Source: Microbacterium testaceum
Lineage (GTDB): Bacteria; Actinomycetota; Actinomycetes; Actinomycetales; Microbacteriaceae
Direction of reading: 5' to 3'
DNA length: 64,000 bases
Assembly: GCF_029761935.1 (NCBI RefSeq)
Contig: NZ_CP121699.1
Location: 2,542,001 to 2,606,000, forward strand
The position numbers and the translations under genes were made by a program. The notes beneath the pieces were generated by a model. The model was not told the DNA's origin. It worked only from the letters and a program-made list of their open reading frames with translations, and made no database searches. Positions 47,521 to 56,356 of this stretch are shown here, piece by piece. Positions within the stretch are counted from its first letter, which is position 1. Each line of letters starts with the position of its first letter.

Positions 47521-50500
47521 ATGATGCCCGTACCCGCTGTCTTGTCCGGCCCCCGCCGGCGCAGCACCCGTGTCGCGAGGACCCTCGCGGCCGGTCTCCT
47601 GGGCGGAGCACTCGTGGCCACAGGAGCGATCCTGCCCGCCGGTGCCGCCGTCGCCCCCGCCGTCAACACCCCGGCGGACCTGCCCAAGCAAGAACCGGGT
47701 GTGACGCTTCGCACCTACTCCACCCCGCCCCTCACCGAGCTCTGCACGCTGAAGTCGGGCCAGACCCCGAACGTCGACAAGCTCATGTCGACGATCGACT
47801 GGCGCACCGACGAGCAGTTCGGCGCGGGCGACAACTTCATCACGCACGCCCTGGCCAACCTCACCGTCAGCACGCCCGGTCAGTACGCCTTCCGCCTGAC
47901 GAGCGACGACGGCTCGCGCCTCACCCTCGACGGCACGCAGCTGATCGACAACGACGGACTGCACGGAGCGGAATCCGTCGAGGGCACCGTCACGCTCGAC
48001 GTGGGAGTCCACGACCTGTTCGTCGAGATGTTCGAGGCCACCAACGGCCAGCAGCTCACCGTCGAATGGAAGGTCCCGGGCTCCTCGAGCTTCACCGTCA
48101 TCCCCAACAGCGTGCTCAGCACCGAGGCGGGTGTCGTGCGCGTCACCGCCCCCGGGACGAAGTACTGCGAGGGCAGCACCGACTCCGCCGGCGACGGTCT
48201 GCGCCTGGATGCCGTGAACCCCAACTACACGCTCGTGAACCTGCGCCCCGAGGGCTTCAACCCCAAGGTGTCGGGCCTGGCCTTCCTCGGCAACGGCGAT
48301 CTCGCGGTGCTGACCACCGGCTCGGTCAACTCCGGGGGATGGGACACCTCGACCCCCGGCAAGGTCTTCGTGCTGAAGGGCGCCCAGGCGGCCGACGGAC
48401 CCGAGGACGTCACCGTCGTCGAGGCGGCCGGCGGTCTGCTGAACCCGATGGGCATCGACGTCATCGACGACAAGATCTACGTCTCGGAGCGCTACCAGCT
48501 CACCGAGCTCAGCGACACGAACGGCGACGGCTCGTACGAGACGAAGCGCAAGGTCGCCGAGTACCCCTCGGGCAACAACTTCCACGAGTTCGCCTTCGGC
48601 CTGATCCACGACGAGAAGAACTTCTACGTCAACCTCTCGGTCGCGATCGACAACGGCGGGGCGACCACCAACCCGCAGCCGGCGAAGAACCGCGGCACCT
48701 CGGTCAAGATCGACCGCGCCACCGGGGCGATCAGCTACGTCGCCGGCGGTCTGCGGACCCCCAACGGCGTGGCCTTCGGTCCCGAGAACGAACTCTTCGC
48801 GATGGATAACCAGGGTGCCTGGCTGCCCGCGAACAAGCTCGTCAACGTCAAGCAGGATCGCTTCTTCAACCACTACACGAACCCTGCGGGCCCGTTCGAT
48901 CAGAATCCCGTCACGCCTCCCGTCGTGTGGATCCCGCAGAACGAGATCGGCAACTCCCCGAGCACGCCCATCATGCTGAAGGACGGTCCCTTCGCGGGAC
49001 AGATGATCTTCGGCGACGTCACCTACGGCGGCCTGCAGCGCGCCTTCCTCGAGAAGGTGGACGGCGAGTTCCAGGGCGCGGTCTTCCGCCACTCCGCGGG
49101 CTTCGAGGTCGGCGTCAACCGCGTCATCGAGGGCCCCGACACGTCGCTGTACATCGGCGGCACCGGCGAAGGCGGCAACTGGGGCGAGGCGGGCAAGCTC
49201 ACCTACGGCCTGCAGAAGCTCGTCCCGAACACCACGCAGAACGCCTTCGACATGAAATCCATGAAGGTCGTCGAGGGCGGATTCGAGATCGAGTACACCG
49301 AGCCCCTCTCCGACGAGACGCTGGCGAACCTCGCCTCGGCGTACCGGGCCGAGCAGTGGCGCTACCTGCCCACCTCCACCTACGGCGGACCCAAGGTCGA
49401 CGAGGAGATCCTCTCGCTCACCGGCGCGACGGCATCCGCCGACCGCAAGACGGTCACGGTGTCGTTCGACGGTCTGAAGCAGGGTCGCGTCGTGCACCTG
49501 CGCTCGCCGCAGCCGTTCGCCGCCGCCAGCGGCGACACGCTGTGGAGCACCGAGGCCTGGTACACGCTCAACTCGCTGCCGGGCTACGTCTCGCCGGCCG
49601 ATCAGGGCTGGTACGAGGCCGAGGAGGCCCGCCTGATCGGTGGCGCCAAGTTCGACGCCGAGCACAGCGGTTACTCCGGAGCCGGCTTCGCCGGTGGCAT
49701 GTGGCAGGCGGGGTCGGCGTTCGAGTTCACGGTGAACGCCGAGACCGCGGGCACCGTCCCGGTCAACGTGCGCTACTCCAACGGCCCCAATCCGGCCCCC
49801 GGCACCAAGGACGTGAACCTCTACGTCAACGGTCAGAACCTCGGGAAGTGGGATTTCCCCTCGACGGGGGACTGGAAGACCTGGGCGACGATGACGCGGG
49901 ACATGCCGCTGGTGGCCGGGGCGAACACGATCGCCCTGAAGTACGAGTCGGGTAACAAGGGCAACATCAACGTTGACGTCCTCTCGCTCGGTGCGGCCGA
50001 CATCTGTGCTCCCGCGCAGGTCGAGGACGGCTACCGCCCGCTCTTCGACGGCACGCTCGAGAGCCTGAACGCCGGGTGGCGCATGGCCGGCCCCGGCGGC
50101 TTCGGTCGACAGAACGACTGCAGCATCCGCGGCGAAGGCGGCATGGGCCTGCTCTGGCACAAGGCGCAGGAGCTGAACGAGTACAGCCTCAAGCTGGACT
50201 GGAAGCTCATCGCCGATCACAACGGCGGCGTCTTCGTCGGGTTCCCCGACCCGAAGAACGACCCGTGGATCGCGGTCAACCAGGGCTACGAGATCCAGAT
50301 CGACGCGTCCGACGCCGCCGATCGCACCACCGGTGCGATCTACACCTTCCAGGGTGCGGATGCCGACGCGGTGAAGGCCTCGCTCAAGCCCGTCGGCCAG
50401 TGGAACGCGTACGAGATCGTCGTGAAGGGGCAGACCATCAAGATCTTCCTCAACGGCACGCTGGTGAACGACTTCACCAGCACCGATCCCGCTCGCGACC

Positions 50501-50871
50501 TCTCGCAGGGCTTCATCGGCCTGCAGAACCACGGTGGTGGGGAGGCGGTGTCGTACCGCAATGTCCGCGTCAAGGACATCGACGAGCCGGCCCCCCTCGC
50601 GGTGACCGCCTCGGCCGAGGTCAAGTGCCTGGCCAAGAAGGCGTCGGTGACGGCCCGCGCGACCAACACCGACACGGTACCGGTCGACGTGACGCTCACG
50701 ACGGCGTGGGGCGAGCGGGTCATCCCCGCCGTCCAGCCCGGGGCGACGGTGTTCCACACCTTCACCACCCGCGCCGCGTCCGTCCCCGCGGGCGAGGCGA
50801 CGGTGACCGCGACCGGCGACGGTCGCACCGGCGGGGCCACGGCCTCGTACGCAGCCAAGAGCTGCGGCTGA
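47521..50871 (+). CDS. Secreted PA14 / beta-propeller / CBM / DUF1080 (3-keto-disaccharide hydrolase-like) protein
   Basis: Extracellular protein of 1116 residues. Signal to ~42 (AGA); a PA14-like domain (~60-170, YAFRLTSDDGSRLTLDGTQL); a propeller like heme/PQQ-type sugar dehydrogenases (~195-600, GFNPKVSGLAFLGNGDLAVL, NPMGIDVIDDKIYVSERY, TPNGVAFGPENELFAMDNQG); a CBM6-type segment (~695-830, WYEAEEARLIGGAKFD); and DUF1080 (~840-1025, GWRMAGPGGFGRQNDCSIRG, GGVFVGFPDPKNDPWIAV, GYEIQIDASD). DUF1080 proteins hydrate or hydrolyse 3-keto-glycoside intermediates. No wall anchor. AAGGAG precedes ATG at 47521. Oxidising and hydrating modules on one chain would suit extracellular 3-keto chemistry. Confidence 0.78.
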   Translation: MMPVPAVLSGPRRRSTRVARTLAAGLLGGALVATGAILPAGAAVAPAVNTPADLPKQEPGVTLRTYSTPPLTELCTLKSGQTPNVDKLMSTIDWRTDEQFGAGDNFITHALANLTVSTPGQYAFRLTSDDGSRLTLDGTQLIDNDGLHGAESVEGTVTLDVGVHDLFVEMFEATNGQQLTVEWKVPGSSSFTVIPNSVLSTEAGVVRVTAPGTKYCEGSTDSAGDGLRLDAVNPNYTLVNLRPEGFNPKVSGLAFLGNGDLAVLTTGSVNSGGWDTSTPGKVFVLKGAQAADGPEDVTVVEAAGGLLNPMGIDVIDDKIYVSERYQLTELSDTNGDGSYETKRKVAEYPSGNNFHEFAFGLIHDEKNFYVNLSVAIDNGGATTNPQPAKNRGTSVKIDRATGAISYVAGGLRTPNGVAFGPENELFAMDNQGAWLPANKLVNVKQDRFFNHYTNPAGPFDQNPVTPPVVWIPQNEIGNSPSTPIMLKDGPFAGQMIFGDVTYGGLQRAFLEKVDGEFQGAVFRHSAGFEVGVNRVIEGPDTSLYIGGTGEGGNWGEAGKLTYGLQKLVPNTTQNAFDMKSMKVVEGGFEIEYTEPLSDETLANLASAYRAEQWRYLPTSTYGGPKVDEEILSLTGATASADRKTVTVSFDGLKQGRVVHLRSPQPFAAASGDTLWSTEAWYTLNSLPGYVSPADQGWYEAEEARLIGGAKFDAEHSGYSGAGFAGGMWQAGSAFEFTVNAETAGTVPVNVRYSNGPNPAPGTKDVNLYVNGQNLGKWDFPSTGDWKTWATMTRDMPLVAGANTIALKYESGNKGNINVDVLSLGAADICAPAQVEDGYRPLFDGTLESLNAGWRMAGPGGFGRQNDCSIRGEGGMGLLWHKAQELNEYSLKLDWKLIADHNGGVFVGFPDPKNDPWIAVNQGYEIQIDASDAADRTTGAIYTFQGADADAVKASLKPVGQWNAYEIVVKGQTIKIFLNGTLVNDFTSTDPARDLSQGFIGLQNHGGGEAVSYRNVRVKDIDEPAPLAVTASAEVKCLAKKASVTARATNTDTVPVDVTLTTAWGERVIPAVQPGATVFHTFTTRAASVPAGEATVTATGDGRTGGATASYAAKSCG

Positions 50872-50878
50872 TCCCCCC

Positions 50879-50920
50879 AGCGCCTCCGGCGGCGGACTCG
50901 CGTCCGTCGCCGGAGGCGCT
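50879..50920 (+). terminator. Strong terminator hairpin of the DUF1080 gene
   Basis: A 19-bp stem (50879-50897 with 50902-50920), one G.T pair and loop TCGC, starting AGCGCCTCCGGCG. It lies eight bases past the stop and isolates the MMPL gene. No T-tract follows. Confidence 0.82.
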
Positions 50921-50942
50921 CCCTCATGTCCCAGAGGTCCCC

Positions 50943-53105
50943 ATGCTCTCCTCCCTCGGCCGCCGCATGAGCCGGCACCGCCTTCTCGTCCTCCTCGCCT
51001 GGTCCGTGCTCGTCGTCGTCGGCGGGGCCCTCGCCGGTGACGCCTTCGACCGCACCGTCTCGGTCGCCGACGCCCCGGCCGGCAGTGAGTCCTTACGCGC
51101 CACCGAACGCCTCGACGCCCTCGACCCCGAGGGGGAGATCATCACCGCCGTCGTCCGCGGCGAGGACTTCTTCTCCCCGACGCTGCGCGACAGCGCGACC
51201 GCCGTCATGGCCTCGGTCCGCGCCGTCCCCGGGGTCGCCGAGGTGACCGACGCCTACACCGCGGGTGGAGCCATCGGTGACGACGGCCGCTCGTCTCTGG
51301 TCGTCGTCGAACTCGCGCTCGGTCTCACCGGCGACGAGGCCGTCGCCACGGCATCCGTCGTCTCCGACCTTCTCCACGGGATCGACGCGCCCGAGGTCCT
51401 CGTCGGCGGACCCCTCCTGGCCGAAGAGGCCTTCGTCGATCGGGCGACCACCGACGCGGCGATCGGCGAGGGCGTCGCGATCCTCGTCCTCGTCGTGCTG
51501 CTCACCCTCGCGCTCGGCTCGCTGCGCATCGCCCTCGTCCCCGTCGTCGCCGCTCTCGCCGCGATCGCCCCGACGCTCGCGATCCTGGGTCTGCTCGCCC
51601 GCGTCGTCGACGTCAACGAGTTCGCGGTGAACGTCGTCACGATCCTGGGCCTCGGCCTCGCCGTCGACTACAGCCTTCTCGTGGTGCTGCGCCTCCGCGA
51701 GGAACGCACCGCCGATCCCACCGCGCCCCTCGACGAGCTCGTCGCCCGTGCCGTCTCGGGGGCCGGCCGCGCGGTCCTCGTGTCGGGTCTCGCCGTGGCC
51801 GTGGCCCTGCTCGGCATCCTGATCCTCGGCGACCCCCTGCTCTCGGGGATGGCGCTCGGCGGTGCGGTCGTCGTCGCGGTCGCCACCCTCGCGGGCCTGA
51901 CGCTCGTGCCGGCCGCGCTGTCGCTCCTGCATCGCGCGCTCCCGTCCGCCGGGGCGCGCACGTGGGCGCGCCCCTGGGCGGGCCGGGCGTCGCGCGAGGG
52001 ACTGCTGGCCCGCTCGACCCGTCTGGCCCAGCGCCGACCGGGGATCGTCGCCGTCTCGACCGCGGCGGTGATGCTGCTGCTCGCCGCTCCCGTGGCATCC
52101 CTCGCGCTCGACGACTCCGACATCCGCTCCCTTCCCGCCGCGGCCGAAGAACGACGCGCGTACGAGGCGACGACGACCGGCTTCACCGGGATCGGGATCG
52201 AGCCCGTCACGGTCGTGCTCGACGGATCGATCCAGGATGCCGCCGTCACCGGGGTCCTCGACGGGATCGCGGCCCTGCCCGACGTCGCCGACGCCGACGT
52301 GGTGCAGGGGCTGCCGCCCGAGATCACCGCGGTCGCCTTCACCCCCGTCGGCGACAGCGCCACGGGAGACGCGGCGCGGCGACTCGTGACCGCGGTGCGC
52401 GGTCTCGCGACGCCGGTCCCCCTCGAGGTCACGGGGCCCGCCGCCTCGCTCATCGACACGCGCGATCACCTGGCCGCGCGCCTGCCGTGGGCCCTGGTGA
52501 TCGTCGCCGCGGCGAGCTTCGCCCTGCTCTTCGCGCTCACCCGCTCGCTCGTGGTCCCCCTGAAGGCGATCCTGCTCGCCGGCCTCACGGTGGCCTCGAC
52601 CCTGGGCGTGCTCACCGCCGTCTTCGGGTGGGGCTGGGGCGCCCCTCTGCTCGGGTTCGAGCCCCGCGGCACGCTCGATGTGACCACTCCCTTGCTGATC
52701 GGGCTCCTCGCCTTCGGGCTCACGATGGACTACGAGGTGTTCCTGTTGTCGCGCATCACCGAGGGCTGGCGCGCGCGAGGGCGCTCCGCCGACCCGCGTA
52801 CGGCGAACGCCGAGGCCGTGCGCCACGGCATCACCCGCACCGGCCCCGTCGTGACGCTGGCCGCGGCGGCGATCTGCGTCGTCTTCGTCGGCTTCGCGTT
52901 CGGCGAGCTGGTCGCGATGAAAGAGATCGGGGTGGGCATGGTGATCGCGGTGGTCCTCGATGTCACCGTCGTCCGCGGGCTCCTCCTCCCCGCGCTCATG
53001 ACGCTCCTCGGTCGCGCGAACTGGTGGCCGAACGCGCGTCGCCCGATCCCGGTGCCCGCCGCGTCGACGCCCACCGTCGATCGCCGCGTGCCCGTGCGGT
53101 CGTAG
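50943..53105 (+). CDS. MMPL-family (RND superfamily) membrane transporter
   Basis: Proton-driven exporter of 720 residues with 12 helices and two large extracellular loops (after TM1 and TM7). GLGLAVDYSLLVVLRLREER and GLTMDYEVFLLSRITEGW carry the intramembrane Asp-Tyr pairs of MMPL transporters. Mycobacterial relatives export lipids; in this organism cargo could be glycolipid, drug or terpenoid. ATG at 50943 follows AGAGG. Possibly cotranscribed with the lipoate ligase gene ten bases downstream, though that gene has its own leaderless-type -10. Confidence 0.87.
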   Translation: MLSSLGRRMSRHRLLVLLAWSVLVVVGGALAGDAFDRTVSVADAPAGSESLRATERLDALDPEGEIITAVVRGEDFFSPTLRDSATAVMASVRAVPGVAEVTDAYTAGGAIGDDGRSSLVVVELALGLTGDEAVATASVVSDLLHGIDAPEVLVGGPLLAEEAFVDRATTDAAIGEGVAILVLVVLLTLALGSLRIALVPVVAALAAIAPTLAILGLLARVVDVNEFAVNVVTILGLGLAVDYSLLVVLRLREERTADPTAPLDELVARAVSGAGRAVLVSGLAVAVALLGILILGDPLLSGMALGGAVVVAVATLAGLTLVPAALSLLHRALPSAGARTWARPWAGRASREGLLARSTRLAQRRPGIVAVSTAAVMLLLAAPVASLALDDSDIRSLPAAAEERRAYEATTTGFTGIGIEPVTVVLDGSIQDAAVTGVLDGIAALPDVADADVVQGLPPEITAVAFTPVGDSATGDAARRLVTAVRGLATPVPLEVTGPAASLIDTRDHLAARLPWALVIVAAASFALLFALTRSLVVPLKAILLAGLTVASTLGVLTAVFGWGWGAPLLGFEPRGTLDVTTPLLIGLLAFGLTMDYEVFLLSRITEGWRARGRSADPRTANAEAVRHGITRTGPVVTLAAAAICVVFVGFAFGELVAMKEIGVGMVIAVVLDVTVVRGLLLPALMTLLGRANWWPNARRPIPVPAASTPTVDRRVPVRS

Positions 53106-53108
53106 GCT
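53103..53108 (+). promoter_or_regulatory. Leaderless -10 element of the lipoate ligase gene
   Basis: TAGGCT, which includes the upstream stop TAG, ends six bases before ATG 53115. GGAGAG fills the gap and could also be a short-spaced ribosome site for read-through transcripts. Confidence 0.35.
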
Positions 53109-53114
53109 GGAGAG

Positions 53115-54164
53115 ATGCACGGCGAGTACAAGGTCCCCGGCGGGAAGCTGGTCGTCGTCGACCTCGAAGAGCGCGAGGGCCGTATCCACGGCTTCCACCT
53201 CGCGGGCGACTTCTTCCTCGAGCCCGACGACGCCCTCGACGACATCGACGCGGCCGTCAACGGCCTCGCGGTGGAGTCCGACGTCCCCACGATCGCCGCG
53301 GCCATCCGCGCGGCCCTCCCCGAGGGGGCCCAGCTGCTCGGCTTCACGCCCGAATCGGTGGCGACCGCGATCCGCCGCGCCCTGGTCACCGCGCCGGGAT
53401 GGGCCGACTTCGAGTGGGAGGTCGTCCACGACGGCCCCGTCTCGCCGCGCATGAACCTCGCGCTCGACGAGGTTCTCACCACGCGCGTGGGCGCGGGGCT
53501 GCGCACACCCACCCTGCGCCTGTGGGAGTGGGACGAGAGTGCCGTCGTCATCGGCTCGTTCCAGTCGCTGCGCAACGAGGTCGACCCCGCGGGGGCGGCG
53601 AAGCACGGATTCGACGTCGTGCGCCGCATCTCGGGCGGGGGCGCCATGATGATGGCAGCGAACTCGATCGTCACGTACTCGCTGTACGTGCCGGCATCCC
53701 TCGTCGCCGGTATGACGTTCGCCGACTCGTACGCGTTCCTCGACGACTGGGTGCTGCAGGCGCTGCGCTCGCTCGGCATCGACGCGGTGTACCAGCCGCT
53801 CAACGACATCGCGGGTCCCCACGGCAAGATCGGCGGGGCCGCCCAGAAGCGCCTCGCCAACGGCGGCGTGCTGCACCACGCCACCCTCAGCTACGACATG
53901 GACGGTCAGGTGCTCACCGAGGTGCTCCGCATCGGCCGCGAGAAGCTCAGCGACAAGGGGACCGTGTCGGCCGCCAAGCGCGTCGACCCCCTGCGTAGCC
54001 AGACCGGTCTGCCTCGCGCCGAGGTCATCGAACGGTTCATCCAGACCTTCACCACGCTCTACGGGGCGACGCCCGGGCACATCAGCGACGAGGAGTACGC
54101 CGAGGCCCAGGCTCTGGTCGACTCGAAGTTCGCCACCGACGCGTGGCTGCAGCGCGTCCCGTGA
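53115..54164 (+). CDS. lplA: Lipoate-protein ligase A with N-terminal accessory domain
   Basis: Activates lipoate (or octanoate) with ATP and attaches it to 2-oxo-acid dehydrogenases and GcvH. The ligase core (~110-349) has NLALDEVL, RLWEWDESAVVIGSFQS, RRISGGGAM (the RRxSGGG loop) and GPHGKIGGAAQKR with the catalytic Lys. The first ~85 residues (GEYKVPGGKLVVVDLEEREG, LDDIDAAVNG) look like the small accessory domain that in E. coli LplA is C-terminal; here it comes first. Cytoplasmic. Stop overlaps the methyltransferase start (GTGA). Confidence 0.82.
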   Translation: MHGEYKVPGGKLVVVDLEEREGRIHGFHLAGDFFLEPDDALDDIDAAVNGLAVESDVPTIAAAIRAALPEGAQLLGFTPESVATAIRRALVTAPGWADFEWEVVHDGPVSPRMNLALDEVLTTRVGAGLRTPTLRLWEWDESAVVIGSFQSLRNEVDPAGAAKHGFDVVRRISGGGAMMMAANSIVTYSLYVPASLVAGMTFADSYAFLDDWVLQALRSLGIDAVYQPLNDIAGPHGKIGGAAQKRLANGGVLHHATLSYDMDGQVLTEVLRIGREKLSDKGTVSAAKRVDPLRSQTGLPRAEVIERFIQTFTTLYGATPGHISDEEYAEAQALVDSKFATDAWLQRVP

Positions 54165-55114
54165 GCGCCGAGAACCTCGCCGACGCTCCCGCACCGGGTG
54201 GCGTCGAGATCCACCACGCCGACAATCTCACCGTCACGCCGCGCTACCCCGACGGCTCCTTCGCTCTCGTCTACCTCGACCCGCCCTTCAACACGGGGCG
54301 CACCCGCTCGAAGGCCGTGGAGTCCGCGACGCGCAAGGCGCCGGTGGACGAGACTCCGGATGCCGCCGCGCCCGATGCCGTGGCATCCGTCGACGATCCG
54401 AACATGCTCGACTTCCCCGAAGAGGAGCCGCCCCCGCCTCCCGTGGTGCAGCGCGGCTTCCACGGCCGGGAGTACGCGCGCCTGCGCGGCGACCTGCGCA
54501 CCTACGACGACCGGTTCGACGACTACTGGGGCTTCCTCGAGCCGCGGCTCGTCGAGGCCTGGCGCCTGCTCGCCGACGACGGCACGCTCTATCTGCACCT
54601 CGACTACCGCGAGGTGCACTACGCCAAGGTCATGTGCGACGCGCTCTTCGGTCGCGACCACTTCTTGAACGAGCTGATCTGGGCCTACGACTACGGCGCC
54701 AAGACCAAGCGCCGCTGGCCCACCAAGCACGAGACGATCCTCGTGTACGTCAAGAACCCGTCGGCGTACTTCTTCGACTCCGATGCCGTGGACCGCGAGC
54801 CCTACATGGCCCCGGGGCTCGTCACGGCCGAGAAGGCCGCGCGCGGCAAGATGCCCACCGACGTCTGGTGGCACACGATCGTGCCGACCACGGGCCGCGA
54901 GAAGACCGGTTATCCGACGCAGAAGCCCGAGGGGGTGCTGCGTCGCATGGTGCAGGCGTCTTCGCGCCCCGGCGATCGGGTTCTCGACATGTTCGCCGGC
55001 AGTGGCACGCTCGGCGCCGTCGCCGCCCCTCTGGGACGGAACTCGGTGCTCATCGACGACAACGCCGACGCGGTGGCCGTGATGCACAAGCGCCTCGAGC
55101 CGTACGCGGACTGA
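54161..55114 (+). CDS. Orphan site-specific DNA methyltransferase (beta-class, DPPF motif)
   Basis: Adenine-N6 or cytosine-N4 methyltransferase of 317 residues. Motif IV DPPFNTG near residue 40 precedes motif I DMFAGSGT near 285, the beta-class order seen in type III Mod-like enzymes; GYPTQKPEGVL is motif X-like. Between motif IV and YWGFLEPRLVEAWRLL lies an acidic, Pro-rich insert (PEEEPPPPP) of about 45 residues. No restriction gene is next to it. GTG at 54161 overlaps the lplA stop. Target sequence unknown. A housekeeping or epigenetic role is possible. Confidence 0.85.
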   Translation: MSAENLADAPAPGGVEIHHADNLTVTPRYPDGSFALVYLDPPFNTGRTRSKAVESATRKAPVDETPDAAAPDAVASVDDPNMLDFPEEEPPPPPVVQRGFHGREYARLRGDLRTYDDRFDDYWGFLEPRLVEAWRLLADDGTLYLHLDYREVHYAKVMCDALFGRDHFLNELIWAYDYGAKTKRRWPTKHETILVYVKNPSAYFFDSDAVDREPYMAPGLVTAEKAARGKMPTDVWWHTIVPTTGREKTGYPTQKPEGVLRRMVQASSRPGDRVLDMFAGSGTLGAVAAPLGRNSVLIDDNADAVAVMHKRLEPYAD

Positions 55115-55135
55115 GCGCGACGCGGCTGGCGCGAT

Positions 55136-55193
55136 CGGGGGTGTGGGGCGGTGTTCTCCCGCCCCGAGCGCAAAATCCCGCCCCGAACCCCCG
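55136..55193. repeat. Family III palindromic element R8
   Basis: CGGGGGT-gt-GGGGCGG (55136-55151) pairs with CCGCCCC-ga-ACCCCCG (55178-55193). CCCGCCCCGA also occurs twice directly. It lies after the methyltransferase stop and may act as terminator. Confidence 0.55.
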
Positions 55194-55243
55194 GCCCGCA
55201 TCCGGCTCCGTGAGAAGCCCGCCCAGATGTCGGCGGTCGCACC

Positions 55244-55249
55244 TAGGGT
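55244..55249 (+). promoter_or_regulatory. Leaderless -10 element of the LLM oxidoreductase gene
   Basis: TAGGGT ends six bases before ATG 55256; the gap GAAGCC is a weak ribosome site at best. Confidence 0.4.
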
Positions 55250-55255
55250 GAAGCC

Positions 55256-56239
55256 ATGGACTTCGGCATCTTCGTTCCGCAGGGCTGGCGCTTCGACCTC
55301 GTGGGGATCGACCCCGCGGAGCACTGGCGGGTGATGAACTCCCTCGCCCAGAGCGCCGACGACGGCCCGTGGACGTCGCTGTGGGTGTACGACCACTTCC
55401 ACACCACCCCCGTCCCGAGCACCGAGGCCACGCACGAGGCGTGGACGCTCATGGCCGCCTTCGCCGCCGCGACCGACCGCGTGCGCCTCGGCCAGATGTG
55501 CACGTGCATGGGCTACCGCAACCCCGCCTACCTCGCGAAGGTCGCGGCCACGGTCGACGCGATCTCGGGCGGTCGCGCCGAGATGGGCATCGGCGGCGGC
55601 TGGTACGAGCACGAGTGGAAGGCCTACGGCTACGGCTTCCCGCCCATCGCCGAGCGCCTCGGGCGCCTGCGCGAGGGCGTCGAGATCATGCACCAGGCCT
55701 GGACCACGGGCGAGGCGACCCTGTCGGGGAAGTACTACGAGGTCGATGGCGCGATCGTGCAGCCGAAGCCCCTGCAGCCGGGCGGCATCCCGCTCTGGAT
55801 CGCCGGCGGCGGCGAGAAGGTCACGCTCAAGATCGCGGCGAAGTACGCCTCGTACACGAACTTCGGCGGCTCGCTCGAGGAGTTCGACCACAAGTCCGAG
55901 GTGCTGCGCGGGCACTGCGAGTCCCTCGGCCGCGACGCGTCCGAGATCACCCGCTCGACGAACTTCAACACGATCGTCGCCGAGACCGAGGCCGAGGCCT
56001 CCGACCGCTTGGCCGCGGTGGTCGCGCGCCTGCGTCCGCACGTCGGAGATGAGCGGGCGGATGCCATCGAGGCCGACTACCGCTCGTCCGACGCCTTCGG
56101 CACCCCCGAGCAGATCGTCGAGCGCCTGCGAGAGCGCGCCGACCACGGCCTCGGCTACGCGATCCACTACTTCCCCGAGGCCGCCTACGACACCTCGGGA
56201 ATCTCCCTCTTCGAGCGCGAGGTCATCCCGCACCTCTGA
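55256..56239 (+). CDS. LLM-class F420- or FMN-dependent oxidoreductase
   Basis: Luciferase-like TIM barrel of 327 residues. DFGIFVPQGW at the start, RVRLGQMCTCMGYRNPAYLAK, ISGGRAEMGIGGGWYEHEW and PLWIAGGGEKVTLKIAAKYA are the conserved blocks; actinobacterial members with GGGW-EHE usually use F420. Cytoplasmic. Single gene bracketed by palindromic elements R8 and R5. Substrate unknown. Confidence 0.85.
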   Translation: MDFGIFVPQGWRFDLVGIDPAEHWRVMNSLAQSADDGPWTSLWVYDHFHTTPVPSTEATHEAWTLMAAFAAATDRVRLGQMCTCMGYRNPAYLAKVAATVDAISGGRAEMGIGGGWYEHEWKAYGYGFPPIAERLGRLREGVEIMHQAWTTGEATLSGKYYEVDGAIVQPKPLQPGGIPLWIAGGGEKVTLKIAAKYASYTNFGGSLEEFDHKSEVLRGHCESLGRDASEITRSTNFNTIVAETEAEASDRLAAVVARLRPHVGDERADAIEADYRSSDAFGTPEQIVERLRERADHGLGYAIHYFPEAAYDTSGISLFEREVIPHL

Positions 56240-56273
56240 TCGGCGGCGCGGCGGCCCCGCGCGCCTCGCGCGT

Positions 56274-56329
56274 GAGTCGCCAGAATGTGTCGCTTCTCCC
56301 GCCCGTGAAGCGACAATTCTTGGCGACTC
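56274..56329. repeat. Family II palindromic element R5
   Basis: GAGTCGCCA and TGTCGCTTC on the left pair with GAAGCGACA and TGGCGACTC on the right around a ten-base loop; only about five of 23 positions are unpaired. It lies between converging genes and shares its inner stem with R6. Confidence 0.7.
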
Positions 56330-56356
56330 GCGCGCGTGCGCGGGCGGGCGCCAGGT

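Noticed and set aside
47398..50757. 1119-codon minus-strand frame opposite the DUF1080 gene
   Set aside because: Shadow composition and no recognisable motif; the plus strand encodes PA14, propeller and DUF1080 domains.
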